This document shows positions 8,537 to 15,630 of a stretch of DNA of 19,619 nt, one piece after another. A model generated the notes under the pieces. That model saw only the letters and a list, made by a program, of their open reading frames with translations, was not told where the DNA came from and searched no databases. The first letter of the stretch is position 1; every line of letters begins with the position of its first letter. A program made the position numbers and the translations under genes. This DNA comes from Methanocorpusculum sp. (GTDB lineage Archaea; Halobacteriota; Methanomicrobia; Methanomicrobiales; Methanocorpusculaceae), in assembly GCA_029987395.1 (NCBI GenBank), contig DALTVX010000029.1:1-19619 (forward strand). The letters are read 5' to 3'.

Positions 8537-9326
8537 CTTTTCCCTCCTCGCGTTTGAGGTCGATCACGCCGAGCATCTCACTTTTATATAGGAAGAATAT
8601 CAGCACTACCGCTACTAAGAAAAACAACCATGGAGACACGAAAACAGCGACTCCCGAGAGGACCAGCATCGGTATCAAGACGATTCCTGCGGTTTTTTTC
8701 CAGTCTACCGGTGCTTTAAGCGGATGCCACTCTTCATAGACATCGCCGGTTTCTCCATCCACCTCCACCATGTAGATGGATTTTTTAACTTTGTAACTGA
8801 TTAGCCAGATCGGGATCCCGATCAACTCCTCACCCCGAGCGATACCATAAAGATCGGGATAATATACATGGGAATACACCGTTGCAGGGACAATATCTGC
8901 GTCCTCTGGAATGGGGGTGATCATCGTATAGGATCTCTGCATATCCTGCATGCCTGATAGTAGCATTCCGCAGGCAGGACGGTAGACGGCCACGTCGGTC
9001 CCTCCATCCTCTCTGACATATTTCCAGAAGGGGTAATACAGCATTACAGCTTTCCCAAACCTGATCTTTTCGCTTGAGATAAACGGCTTTGTGTCTGACC
9101 CAAGCCATTTTGCGGCGATCTTTCGCGCCTGCTCCTCATTGATCTGAGGCGTGATCACGCCGGAGCACTGCAGAGGTGAGGGTATTCCTTCTGGGGGTTC
9201 TGCCATAAATGATTCAATATATTCACGTGCATTTAGATAGATGTTGTCTTGACCTGTCCCAAAGAGGCTACTTTTACCCACTATACCCGGAGCATATTTA
9301 TATCTATAATGCACACAATTATACAT
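8526..9326 (-). CDS. Membrane protein related to its downstream neighbour, unknown function
   Basis: Function is not recognised. The longest frame is 266 aa, but the likely start is the internal ATG at 9206 (226 aa): the minus-strand TATA-like AGATATAAATATG near 9293-9305 lies inside the longer frame, and transcription would begin near 9272. The conserved part then starts MAEPPEGIPSPLQ. It contains YYPFWKYVREDGGTDVAVY, then IGIPIWLISYKVKKSIYMVE and DGETGDVYEEWHPL, matching in order the PFW and PIW-Y-x-DG-GxV elements of the 499-aa neighbour, and ends in two hydrophobic helices (about residues 212-249 of the long form) with a short charged tail. It appears to be the first gene of an operon ending with recQ. 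Confidence 0.8.
   Translation of the reverse strand: MYNCVHYRYKYAPGIVGKSSLFGTGQDNIYLNAREYIESFMAEPPEGIPSPLQCSGVITPQINEEQARKIAAKWLGSDTKPFISSEKIRFGKAVMLYYPFWKYVREDGGTDVAVYRPACGMLLSGMQDMQRSYTMITPIPEDADIVPATVYSHVYYPDLYGIARGEELIGIPIWLISYKVKKSIYMVEVDGETGDVYEEWHPLKAPVDWKKTAGIVLIPMLVLSGVAVFVSPWLFFLVAVVLIFFLYKSEMLGVIDLKREEGKDGS
9291..9312. promoter_or_regulatory. Divergent TATA region shared by the PFW operon and the acyl-CoA ligase operon
   Basis: A single AT-rich box reads TTTATATC on the plus strand and AGATATAAATATG on the minus strand, and is bracketed by GCAT and ATGC. Placed 25 bp out, it would start the ligase transcript near 9325, giving a leader of about 26 nt before the ATG at 9351, and the leftward transcript near 9272. 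Whether both directions fire from this box is inference. Confidence 0.4.
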
Positions 9327-9350
9327 TAACGTATATTGTTGTGATAACTG

Positions 9351-10844
9351 ATGCTGAATATAACGACCTTTCTTGATGCAAATTCATGCCGTCTCAAAAA
9401 ACCGGTCTTCTTTTGCCCGCAAAGAAACACCTCATACACCTCAGCTGAACTGCTCTCGATAAGTTCCGCTATAGCCCGTGATCTCCTCTCCCTTGGCGCC
9501 GTTAAAGGTGATCGTGTCCTCCTTTATATGAACAGTAGCCCTGAATACCTTGTCTCCTACTTCGCTATCTGGAGGATCGGTTGTGTTGCCGTTCCCACAA
9601 ATCGCGTCTATACCGCAAGCGAGATCGCCTATATGGTGGAGAACTCAGGGGCGAAATTTTTCATCACCGATCATGATGGTGTGAAGAACGCCGAGGGTCT
9701 TTCTGTCAAAGTGTATGTTCCCCGGGACATCGAATCTTTGCGGGAGGCTCCCCAGCTTTTACCGGTGAACACCGAATTCGATGATCTCTGCCAACTTCAG
9801 TATACCTCTGGAACGACCGGAAAACCCAAAGGTGCGATGCTCACCCACGGAAACTGGTTAGCCGCGATACATAACGAATGCGATGTCCTGACCTACAAAC
9901 AGGATGACGTCTATCTCGGGATCTATCCGATGGGCCATGTCGGTCTTTCCTGGGGAATTGCCGCGATGCGTGCCGGAGCAATGTACATCATGATGGAAAG
10001 GTATGAGTACGATACCTATCTCTCGCTTTGTAAAGAACACAAAGTCACCGTTCTTGCAGGCATGCCGCCTGTTATCCATTCACTTTCAGAAGCTCCCATT
10101 GGTCCTGAGAAATCGCTCGCCACCGTTCGTGAGATCATCTCCGGCGGCGGTCCTCTCCATCATGATATCTGGAAAAAATTCTATACCAGATACAACATTC
10201 CGGTCATCAATGCGTACGGTCTTTCTGAAACGGTCGTTATCGGGACAGGGACCGTTATTCGGCCTGAGGATTATGCATCTGCCGATCGATTTCAGAGTGT
10301 GGGTCATCCGGTCTGCTTTTCCGAGGTCAAGATCGTCGATGAGACGGACCCTTCGATCGAACTGCCGATCAATACACCCGGCGAGATCGCTCTACGGGGT
10401 CCGGCGGTTGCCAAAGGATACTGGAACATGCCCAAAGAAACTGCGGCCGCATTCCTTGCAGACGGCTGGTTTTTGACAGGTGACGTCGGGTATCTCGACA
10501 AAGATCTGAGGCTTTGCCTCACCGACCGGAAAAAGGACATGATCGTCATGTCGGGATGGAAAATTTACCCCACCGAGGTCGAAGAGGTGCTCATTCGGCA
10601 CGAAGGTGTCTCTGAGGTCGCCATATTTGGGATACTCGACGAACACCGGGGCGAAATTCCGGTGGCCGCCGTTGTTTGGCGGACGGGCTGGGACAGCTCA
10701 GATAAAGAGGGCTCTCTTTTGGCATTTGCCAAAGAGCAACTTGCGGGCTACAAAGTTCCCCGCAGGCTCATTTCGGTGGACGCTCTCCCCCGGGTCAATG
10801 GCTGGAAGCTCCTGAGACGGGAACTTCGCGAACAATATTCATAA
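9351..10844 (+). CDS. AMP-forming acyl-CoA synthetase / acid-CoA ligase
   Basis: A member of the ANL superfamily, which activates a carboxylic acid to an acyl-adenylate and then to the CoA thioester. The 497 aa include the P-loop YTSGTTGKPKGAML (151-164), the A5 motif NAYGLSETV, GWFLTGDVG (about 373), the hinge DRKKDMIVMSGWKIYPTEVE (about 392) and the C-terminal lysine region. The usual A10 motif PRTxTGK reads PRVNGWK, so the catalytic Lys (about 486) remains but its surroundings differ. It resembles medium- or long-chain and aryl acid ligases more than acetyl-CoA synthetase, which is longer. Only 14 nt separate it from the ECF transporter gene, so substrate uptake and activation may be linked. 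The actual acid cannot be read from the sequence. Confidence 0.9.
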   Translation: MLNITTFLDANSCRLKKPVFFCPQRNTSYTSAELLSISSAIARDLLSLGAVKGDRVLLYMNSSPEYLVSYFAIWRIGCVAVPTNRVYTASEIAYMVENSGAKFFITDHDGVKNAEGLSVKVYVPRDIESLREAPQLLPVNTEFDDLCQLQYTSGTTGKPKGAMLTHGNWLAAIHNECDVLTYKQDDVYLGIYPMGHVGLSWGIAAMRAGAMYIMMERYEYDTYLSLCKEHKVTVLAGMPPVIHSLSEAPIGPEKSLATVREIISGGGPLHHDIWKKFYTRYNIPVINAYGLSETVVIGTGTVIRPEDYASADRFQSVGHPVCFSEVKIVDETDPSIELPINTPGEIALRGPAVAKGYWNMPKETAAAFLADGWFLTGDVGYLDKDLRLCLTDRKKDMIVMSGWKIYPTEVEEVLIRHEGVSEVAIFGILDEHRGEIPVAAVVWRTGWDSSDKEGSLLAFAKEQLAGYKVPRRLISVDALPRVNGWKLLRRELREQYS

Positions 10845-10858
10845 AATCCCTACTGATC

Positions 10859-12802
10859 ATGAAATCTCGTGATATAGCACTCGTCGGCATTTTACTTGCC
10901 GCCGGTGCGATTGCCCGGTACATCTCACTGTTTGTACCGGGGGCGATCGTCGCAAATCTTACGATCGCCTTCTACTGCCTTGCGATCATCCTCGTTGTCC
11001 CAAAGTTCAAGGAAGCTCTTGGGATAGGCGTTGTAGCGGGAATTATCTGTGCAGTTTTTTCGCACTCGATCTTTCCCCTCGGAAACCTCATATCAGAACC
11101 GATCGGTGCAGTGGTCTGTCTTGCGGTGTATAAACTTGTGAAGGATCGCACTCGGCTTGCTCCAGCTTTGGCAACTGCGATCGCGACCCCGGCAAGTGGA
11201 TTCACCTTCATCGCGGTCACCTGTTTCGTGATGTTCTTCACCACCCAAACCACCGTTGCTACGGTTCTCGCCTTTGCCATTGCCCTGATCCCGATCGTTC
11301 TGAGCGCAATGTTGGTGAACGTTATCATCGCCCAGATCATCGCAATGCCCGCGACCTCGGTGATGCAAAAGACCAAGACCATCATCAAAACGATCCACAC
11401 AAAGGCTGCCCCAGATGACGCGGTCGATTTAGAAAATCTTACGTTCACCTATCAGGCGGCTGAGACACCGGCTCTTGACAATGTCTCGCTCAAAATCAAT
11501 CCGGGCGAGTTCGTCGTCATAAACGGACCGTCAGGCTCAGGAAAGACCACACTCGCCCGTGCGATTTCAGGGATCCTCGCTCACGCATATGGAGGAACTA
11601 TTGTCGGAAATGTTTCTCTTTACGGGAAATATGCCGATGAATATCAGGATGTGACCGAACTTTCTGCTAAAGTCGGGATGGTCTTTGATGATGCCGACGC
11701 TCAGCTCATCTTCACCACCGTCGAGGAGGAGATCCTCACCGGTCTTGAAACCCGCGATCTGCCGGAAGAAGAGGTCAGAAGAAAACTGGACGGGATCTAC
11801 AAGGTCACCTGTACAGGTCATTTGACCGACCGTGCACCGCACAATCTTTCCGGCGGCCAGAAACAGCGGGTCGCCATGGCGGCAGCTCTGTCCCGTGAGA
11901 CCCCTCTTCTCGTTTTGGATGAGGCGACCTCAGAACTGGATAAAAAGGCAAGACGCCAGGTCTATACGCTTCTTAAATCGCTGACCGCAAAAGGCCACAC
12001 GATCGTTTTGATCGAGCACATGATCGATGAGACGATCGGCTATGCCACCCGGATGATCACGATGAACGAAGGCAAAGTTGTGTATGATGGCGTTCCAAAA
12101 CCTGAGGACACCAACTACCCTGCGCTCAAAAAGGCTCTTGCGACCCACGAAGTCGTTTTGGAAGCTGTTCACATCACGCACAAATTCCCCGAGGTCCTTG
12201 CTTTGGATGATGTCTCGGTCTCCTTTTTCAAGGGAGAGATCGCCGCGATTTTGGGTGAGAACGGATCTGGAAAAACCACGCTCGTCAAACATCTGAACGG
12301 TCTTCTTCGTCCAGACACAGGCTCGGTCCTGATAAAAGGCAAGGACATCGTGGCCAAGTCGATCCCGGAGATCGCCAAACATGTCGGTCTGGTGTTCCAG
12401 AATCCTGATACGATGTTGTTTGAAAACACCTGCGAAAAGGAGATCATGTTTGGCCTAAAGAACATCGGCAGACCCGATGCTTCACCAAAGACCTCTCTGG
12501 AAGCGGTCGGTCTTGGCAGCAAAGCCGAAATGAATCCCCGTCATTTGAGTCGCGGTGAACGCCAGAAACTCGCTCTTGCCTGCGTTATCGCGACCGATCA
12601 GGAGATCGTTATCATGGATGAGCCGACGACCGGTCTCGATCCAAAAGAGTCGTATGAGATCATGCGTGTATTGACCAATATGCGAAACGAGGGAAAAACC
12701 ATTCTTATGGTGACCCATGATCCGGCTCTTGCTAAGAGATATGCCGATCGGACCATCGAGATGGAAGCGGGAAAAATAACCGCGATCCGTGGAGGTGAGT
12801 GA
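10859..12802 (+). CDS. Single-chain ECF transporter: TrpP-like S component fused to two ABC ATPase domains
   Basis: Residues 1 to about 175 form a hydrophobic substrate-binding domain; VPKFKEALGIGVVAGII and the following ISEPIGA resemble the tryptophan-type S component TrpP. Two EcfA-like ATPase domains follow. The first has Walker A GPSGSGKTT (from 223), LSGGQKQR (about 330) and LLVLDEATSELD; its Q-loop, normally FQNP, reads FDDA. The second has Walker A GENGSGKTT (from 466), an intact VFQNPD Q-loop and VIMDEPTTGLD, but its signature reads LSRGERQ. Energy-coupling transporters usually encode S, A and A' separately, so a three-domain fusion is notable. The partner EcfT starts 1 nt after the stop. 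Transport of an aromatic compound or tryptophan is inferred only from the S-domain likeness. Confidence 0.9.
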   Translation: MKSRDIALVGILLAAGAIARYISLFVPGAIVANLTIAFYCLAIILVVPKFKEALGIGVVAGIICAVFSHSIFPLGNLISEPIGAVVCLAVYKLVKDRTRLAPALATAIATPASGFTFIAVTCFVMFFTTQTTVATVLAFAIALIPIVLSAMLVNVIIAQIIAMPATSVMQKTKTIIKTIHTKAAPDDAVDLENLTFTYQAAETPALDNVSLKINPGEFVVINGPSGSGKTTLARAISGILAHAYGGTIVGNVSLYGKYADEYQDVTELSAKVGMVFDDADAQLIFTTVEEEILTGLETRDLPEEEVRRKLDGIYKVTCTGHLTDRAPHNLSGGQKQRVAMAAALSRETPLLVLDEATSELDKKARRQVYTLLKSLTAKGHTIVLIEHMIDETIGYATRMITMNEGKVVYDGVPKPEDTNYPALKKALATHEVVLEAVHITHKFPEVLALDDVSVSFFKGEIAAILGENGSGKTTLVKHLNGLLRPDTGSVLIKGKDIVAKSIPEIAKHVGLVFQNPDTMLFENTCEKEIMFGLKNIGRPDASPKTSLEAVGLGSKAEMNPRHLSRGERQKLALACVIATDQEIVIMDEPTTGLDPKESYEIMRVLTNMRNEGKTILMVTHDPALAKRYADRTIEMEAGKITAIRGGE

Positions 12803-12803
12803 A

Positions 12804-13571
12804 ATGCAAGATATTATGCAGTATATTCCCGGGACCCGGTTCATTCACCGTCTTTCACCGATGACGAAGATCTTCTTCGCGGTGGGAATGATGTTTGCGG
12901 CAATATTCACTTCAAACCCGCTGCTTCTTGGAGCGATGGTCGTGTTTGTTCTGGCGTTTGGCGGGATAGGCGGGCTGTTGAAGCCGCTGATCCGCCAGGT
13001 CCCTCTGCTGATCATATTGGGTCTTGCTTTGGTGATCTTGACGGTCCTTACGAGTGCGTCTGGCAATGTGCTCTTTACGCTTCTACCGAATGGAATGTTC
13101 CCCGTCACTACGGGCGCGATCATGTTTGCTGTCCAGATGGCTCTTCGATTCGCGGTGCTGATATTCTCGTTCCAGCTTCTGGTCATCTCGACCCAGCCCC
13201 GTGATCTGGTAAATGCCCTCTATACCCTTCGGATCCCAGGCGATTATGCGCTGATGTTTCTGATTGCGATCCGATTCATCCCGACCCTGCAAAGAGAAGG
13301 TGTGCGGATCAATGAGGCGCAGCTTTCCCGCGGGTACTCCCCCGGTGGGGGACCGGTCGGTAAGCTGAAGCAGCTTGGTCCTGTCATGCTTCCGCTGATG
13401 CTGAATTCACTTGCAAAGGCGGATACTCTTGGTCTTACGATCGATATGCGGGGATACCGCAAAGCGTCTGAGCACAGACGAAAGATGGTGTATCATGCGG
13501 CCGATTTCTTGACGGCTTTCCTGGTTGCCACAATTTTTGCGGGGATCATCTACGTGACGTTCTTCTTATAA
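12804..13571 (+). CDS. ecfT: ECF transporter transmembrane component EcfT
   Basis: EcfT is the membrane scaffold that couples the ATPases to the S component. The start chosen is ATG 12804 (255 aa) rather than GTG 12789, because GGAGGTGA (12791-12798) lies five bases before this ATG and spans the end of the preceding gene. The N-terminus (YIPGTRFIHRLSPMTKI) is typical, several membrane helices follow, and the two coupling motifs, normally Ala-Arg-Gly, appear as SRG (in QLSRGYS) and MRG (in TIDMRGYR). The stop codon lies inside the palindrome CTTCTTATAAGAAG. It certainly forms one complex with the upstream fusion protein, given the 1-nt spacing. Confidence 0.93.
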   Translation: MQDIMQYIPGTRFIHRLSPMTKIFFAVGMMFAAIFTSNPLLLGAMVVFVLAFGGIGGLLKPLIRQVPLLIILGLALVILTVLTSASGNVLFTLLPNGMFPVTTGAIMFAVQMALRFAVLIFSFQLLVISTQPRDLVNALYTLRIPGDYALMFLIAIRFIPTLQREGVRINEAQLSRGYSPGGGPVGKLKQLGPVMLPLMLNSLAKADTLGLTIDMRGYRKASEHRRKMVYHAADFLTAFLVATIFAGIIYVTFFL

Positions 13572-13591
13572 GAAGACGACCATCTTTTTTT
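13562..13591 (+). terminator. Terminator of the ligase-ECF operon
   Basis: The palindrome CTTCTTATAAGAAG (13562-13575) overlaps the ecfT stop and is followed by a run of seven T (13585-13591). The T-run alone suits archaeal poly-U termination. Confidence 0.5.
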
Positions 13592-13592
13592 A

Positions 13593-13686
13593 CTGCGGGG
13601 AGCTTTAGCTCCCTCAGCGGAACAAGCCTGAGTGAAGCGAGGGCTTGAGACTGGACGAGGGAGCCTAACAGGCGACCAAGTCTTTT
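13593..13686 (+). ncRNA. Possible structured RNA or hairpin-rich element
   Basis: Three consecutive stem-loops can be drawn. The first is GGGAGCT-TT-AGCTCCC (13598-13613), extendable by CTG/CAG with one bulge. The second is CAAGCC (13623-13628) with GGCTTG (13642-13647). The third is GACTGG (13649-13654) with CCAAGTC (13676-13682), enclosing GCCT-AAC-AGGC (13663-13673). A TTTT follows at 13683. GC content is higher than in the AT-rich flank. No known RNA family is recognised, and it could equally be DNA repeat debris, since its first stem shares GGGAGC/GCTCCC with the arms of block A downstream. Confidence 0.25.
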
Positions 13687-13705
13687 CACCAATTAATGAA
13701 GAATT

Positions 13706-13960
13706 AGGGAGCACGTATGACCTGCTCCCTCTTTTTTGTGTGGGGTGAGGGAGCACATCCGAAAAATACACGTGCTCCCTAATTAAAATCGATTTAGGAG
13801 TTTTATTTGAAAAATAGGCTGTTTTGCTGGTTTTTATTGTAGGGAGCACGTTTCTCTCGAAACTCTGTTTTTTATTGGGTATATAGGAAATAAGCTTGAT
13901 TTAGGCCTAGATTTAGATGTAAGAAAGTTTTCTCAGGGTTTTGAAGAAGACGTGCTCCCT
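13706..13960. repeat. Repeat block A: three nested inverted-repeat units with AGGGAGCAC arms
   Basis: Hairpin 1 pairs AGGGAGCACGT (13706-13716) with ACCTGCTCCCT (13720-13730), one mismatch, followed by six T (13732-13737), so it also looks like an intrinsic terminator on the plus strand. Hairpin 2 pairs AGGGAGCACAT (13748-13758) with ACGTGCTCCCT (13770-13780). After a 60-bp AT-rich spacer, AGGGAGCACGT (13841-13851) pairs perfectly with ACGTGCTCCCT (13950-13960) across a 98-bp core. The core is about 89% identical, ungapped, to that of block B. No ORF of note and no target-site duplication are visible. Function unknown. Confidence 0.9.
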
Positions 13961-13979
13961 AGGGATTTTGTAGTGTTTT

Positions 13980-14240
13980 AGTGTCACGTTGATTTTTTCG
14001 AACGTGACACTTCTTTTTTTGGGAGAACTTTGTGTCACGTTGTGAAAAATGATGGTGACACAAAATAATCGTTTAATTTTGGCTGAATTTTAAAAAATAG
14101 GCTTAATTAGGGTTTTAATATATTGTGTCACGTCTTTTCCGAAACTCGGTTATTTATTGGGTGTATATGAAATACGCTTGATTTAGGCTTAGATTTAGAT
14201 GTGAGAAAGTTTTCTCAGGGTTTTGAAGAAGACGTGACAC
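13980..14240. repeat. Repeat block B: same plan as block A but with GTGTCAC arms
   Basis: Hairpin 1 pairs AGTGTCACGTT (13980-13990) with AACGTGACACT (14001-14011), perfect, followed by seven T (14014-14020). Hairpin 2 pairs TTTGTGTCAC (14029-14038) with GTGACACAAA (14055-14064). The long-range pair is GTGTCACGTCTT (14125-14136) with AAGACGTGACAC (14229-14240), 12 bp perfect, around the 98-bp core. The core holds CCGA-AAC-TCGG and TGAGAAA-GT-TTTCTCA stems, GATTTAGG-like direct repeats and a TATA-like GGGTGTATATG. All six arms differ from those of block A in their outer five or six bases, but the inner CACGT is shared in most. Confidence 0.9.
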
Positions 14241-14321
14241 TAATTTATTCTGGGGGAACTCCTATAAAAAAAAGTTTGTCATATACGGAAACATGAGAAA
14301 TCCCTTTTGACTTTTTCCCAT

Positions 14322-14543
14322 TCACCTCGATCTCGGCCTCCCCAAACAATCCATACACACGATCCTGCAGTTTCGAACCGTATCCCCTCCGCCCTCACTC
14401 ACCGGCTTGATATACTCTGCATCCCAGCCTCCCCGGGTTCCTGCATTTCCCCTGCTATACTGCACTAACTTTTTTCCACAATCCTGACAATATCCATTCA
14501 CTCGATCGAACGCGTCCTTCACCACATCATCTGAAAATGCCAT
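14322..14543 (-). CDS. Small degenerate HNH-type zinc-binding protein (73 aa)
   Basis: The product has CxxC at 19-22, a GGWDAEYIKPVSEGGGD segment, then NCRIVCMDC (Cys59, Cys63, Cys66). This order matches small HNH nuclease domains, which carry zinc Cys pairs around a W-x-x-(D/H)H-x-x-P-x-S-x-G-G core. The catalytic His position is Tyr44, preceded by Glu43, so nuclease activity is doubtful and a DNA-binding zinc fold is the safer reading. A GAGGGAT site (14548-14554) lies four bases before the ATG, supporting real translation. The gene lies 91 bp after the methionine synthase stop on the same strand and is transcribed toward repeat blocks B and A. Fold likely; function unknown. Confidence 0.7.
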   Translation of the reverse strand: MAFSDDVVKDAFDRVNGYCQDCGKKLVQYSRGNAGTRGGWDAEYIKPVSEGGGDTVRNCRIVCMDCLGRPRSR

Positions 14544-14634
14544 TCATATCCCTCTAACTAGCGTTAAGTCTCTCTGTCCTCATAAACCTTCTCTAGATGA
14601 AAAAATCTCGTAAAAATGGCAGTTAAAATAGGAC

Positions 14635-15534
14635 TTACGCGGCAAGCTCCTTTCGCACATTCCTCGTCGCCTCACACATCCGTGCAAGCTTCTCAAACGC
14701 AACCTCAGGCGTATGCATCCGCAGACCGCAGTCCGGATCGATCAAAATATTTTCCGCCCCAAACGCATCCACACATGCACGGATCCTCCACTCGATCTCA
14801 TCCACCGACTCCACCACCGGATCCGAACTCTCCACACATCCGCAGCCGATCTTCTTCTTGCCAAGATCACGCCTTGAAAGGACCGACAGATTCTCCAGAC
14901 TTACCGCATACTCAAAATCCAGGATATCGACCGGCAGCTTCATCCAGGAATCCGCGATCTCCCCAAGCATCCCGCATGTATGGATACATGAAGGCGTTTT
15001 TATCCCCTCAAAAATGATTTTCAGGGCTTTTTGTGCCGTCTCCACCGAAATAACTCCTGTCGACAAAATCGGCTCATCCACCTGGATAATCGTCGCCCCG
15101 GCTTCAGAAAGGAACTGTGCCTCCGTATGCAAAGCGTTCGCCAGATCCATCACCACCTCCTCCTTATTTCGGTACACCGGCGTTGCCACCTGCAAAGCAT
15201 AGGCAAGCGTACACGGCCCGGTCAAGATCCCCTTCACATACTTCGTCTTCGTCAGAGCGTATTTTGTATCCCCCACCGTGATCGGCTTATCTGCAGCCCC
15301 GATCCGTCCCATCACCATCTTTTCCGAGATCCCCGGCAGCTTTGAAACAAACGCCTGGACCATATCCGCCCTCACCTGGCCGTCCGAAATGATATCCACT
15401 CCGGCACGGATCTGTTCAGACACAGCGAACTGGACAGCTTTTTTATACGGATCGAAAAGGGCAGAAAGACCCGTTCCCTTCACACAGGGAAACGAACCAA
15501 CGACCGTTGTTGGCAAAAGGCAGGGAAGATCCAT
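14635..15534 (-). CDS. metE: Folate-independent methionine synthase (MetE C-terminal-like, MesA type)
   Basis: This 299-aa protein corresponds to the catalytic C-terminal half of MetE. Archaeal short forms make methionine from homocysteine with a methyl group from methylcobalamin or a corrinoid protein rather than from folate; those of methanogens have been called MesA. Seen here are the N-terminal TTVVGSFP, IISDGQVRADM, GPCTLAYAL, QVDEPILSTG, the zinc ligand motif HTCG (His and Cys), and DPDCGLR with the last zinc Cys. The start ATG 15534 is followed directly by conserved sequence. A TATA-like GGTTTTTTATC lies about 30 bp upstream. The gene is divergent from the flavin protein gene across 96 bp. 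The family is firm; the methyl donor is inferred from family knowledge. Confidence 0.9.
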   Translation of the reverse strand: MDLPCLLPTTVVGSFPCVKGTGLSALFDPYKKAVQFAVSEQIRAGVDIISDGQVRADMVQAFVSKLPGISEKMVMGRIGAADKPITVGDTKYALTKTKYVKGILTGPCTLAYALQVATPVYRNKEEVVMDLANALHTEAQFLSEAGATIIQVDEPILSTGVISVETAQKALKIIFEGIKTPSCIHTCGMLGEIADSWMKLPVDILDFEYAVSLENLSVLSRRDLGKKKIGCGCVESSDPVVESVDEIEWRIRACVDAFGAENILIDPDCGLRMHTPEVAFEKLARMCEATRNVRKELAA

Positions 15535-15590
15535 AATACTTTAGGTGGCACCGGCAAGATAAAAAACCTGCGTATCTGCCTCGACCTATG

Positions 15591-15600
15591 TCTTTATATT
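15591..15600 (+). promoter_or_regulatory. TATA-box promoter of the PNPOx-like gene
   Basis: TCTTTATATT lies about 33 bp before the ATG at 15631. With usual archaeal spacing, transcription would start near 15622, leaving a leader of only about 9 nt, so the message may be nearly leaderless; no Shine-Dalgarno is visible. Confidence 0.45.
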
Positions 15601-15630
15601 TCTTTAAACGAATTATTCATATAATCATCC

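Noticed and set aside
13550..13849. 99-codon minus-strand ORF after ecfT
   Set aside because: It runs through the inverted-repeat arms and hairpins and into the ecfT 3' end; its composition is not protein-like and it has no ribosome site.
13706..14240. CRISPR array
   Set aside because: Repeats are inverted, arms are short, spacing is irregular (3 to about 98 bp), and the long spacers are near-identical to each other rather than unique.
13841..14240. Pair of MITE transposons with terminal inverted repeats
   Set aside because: No target-site duplication or transposase is visible, and the two termini differ completely between near-identical cores, which transposition by one enzyme does not explain. 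Kept as a repeat without a mechanism.
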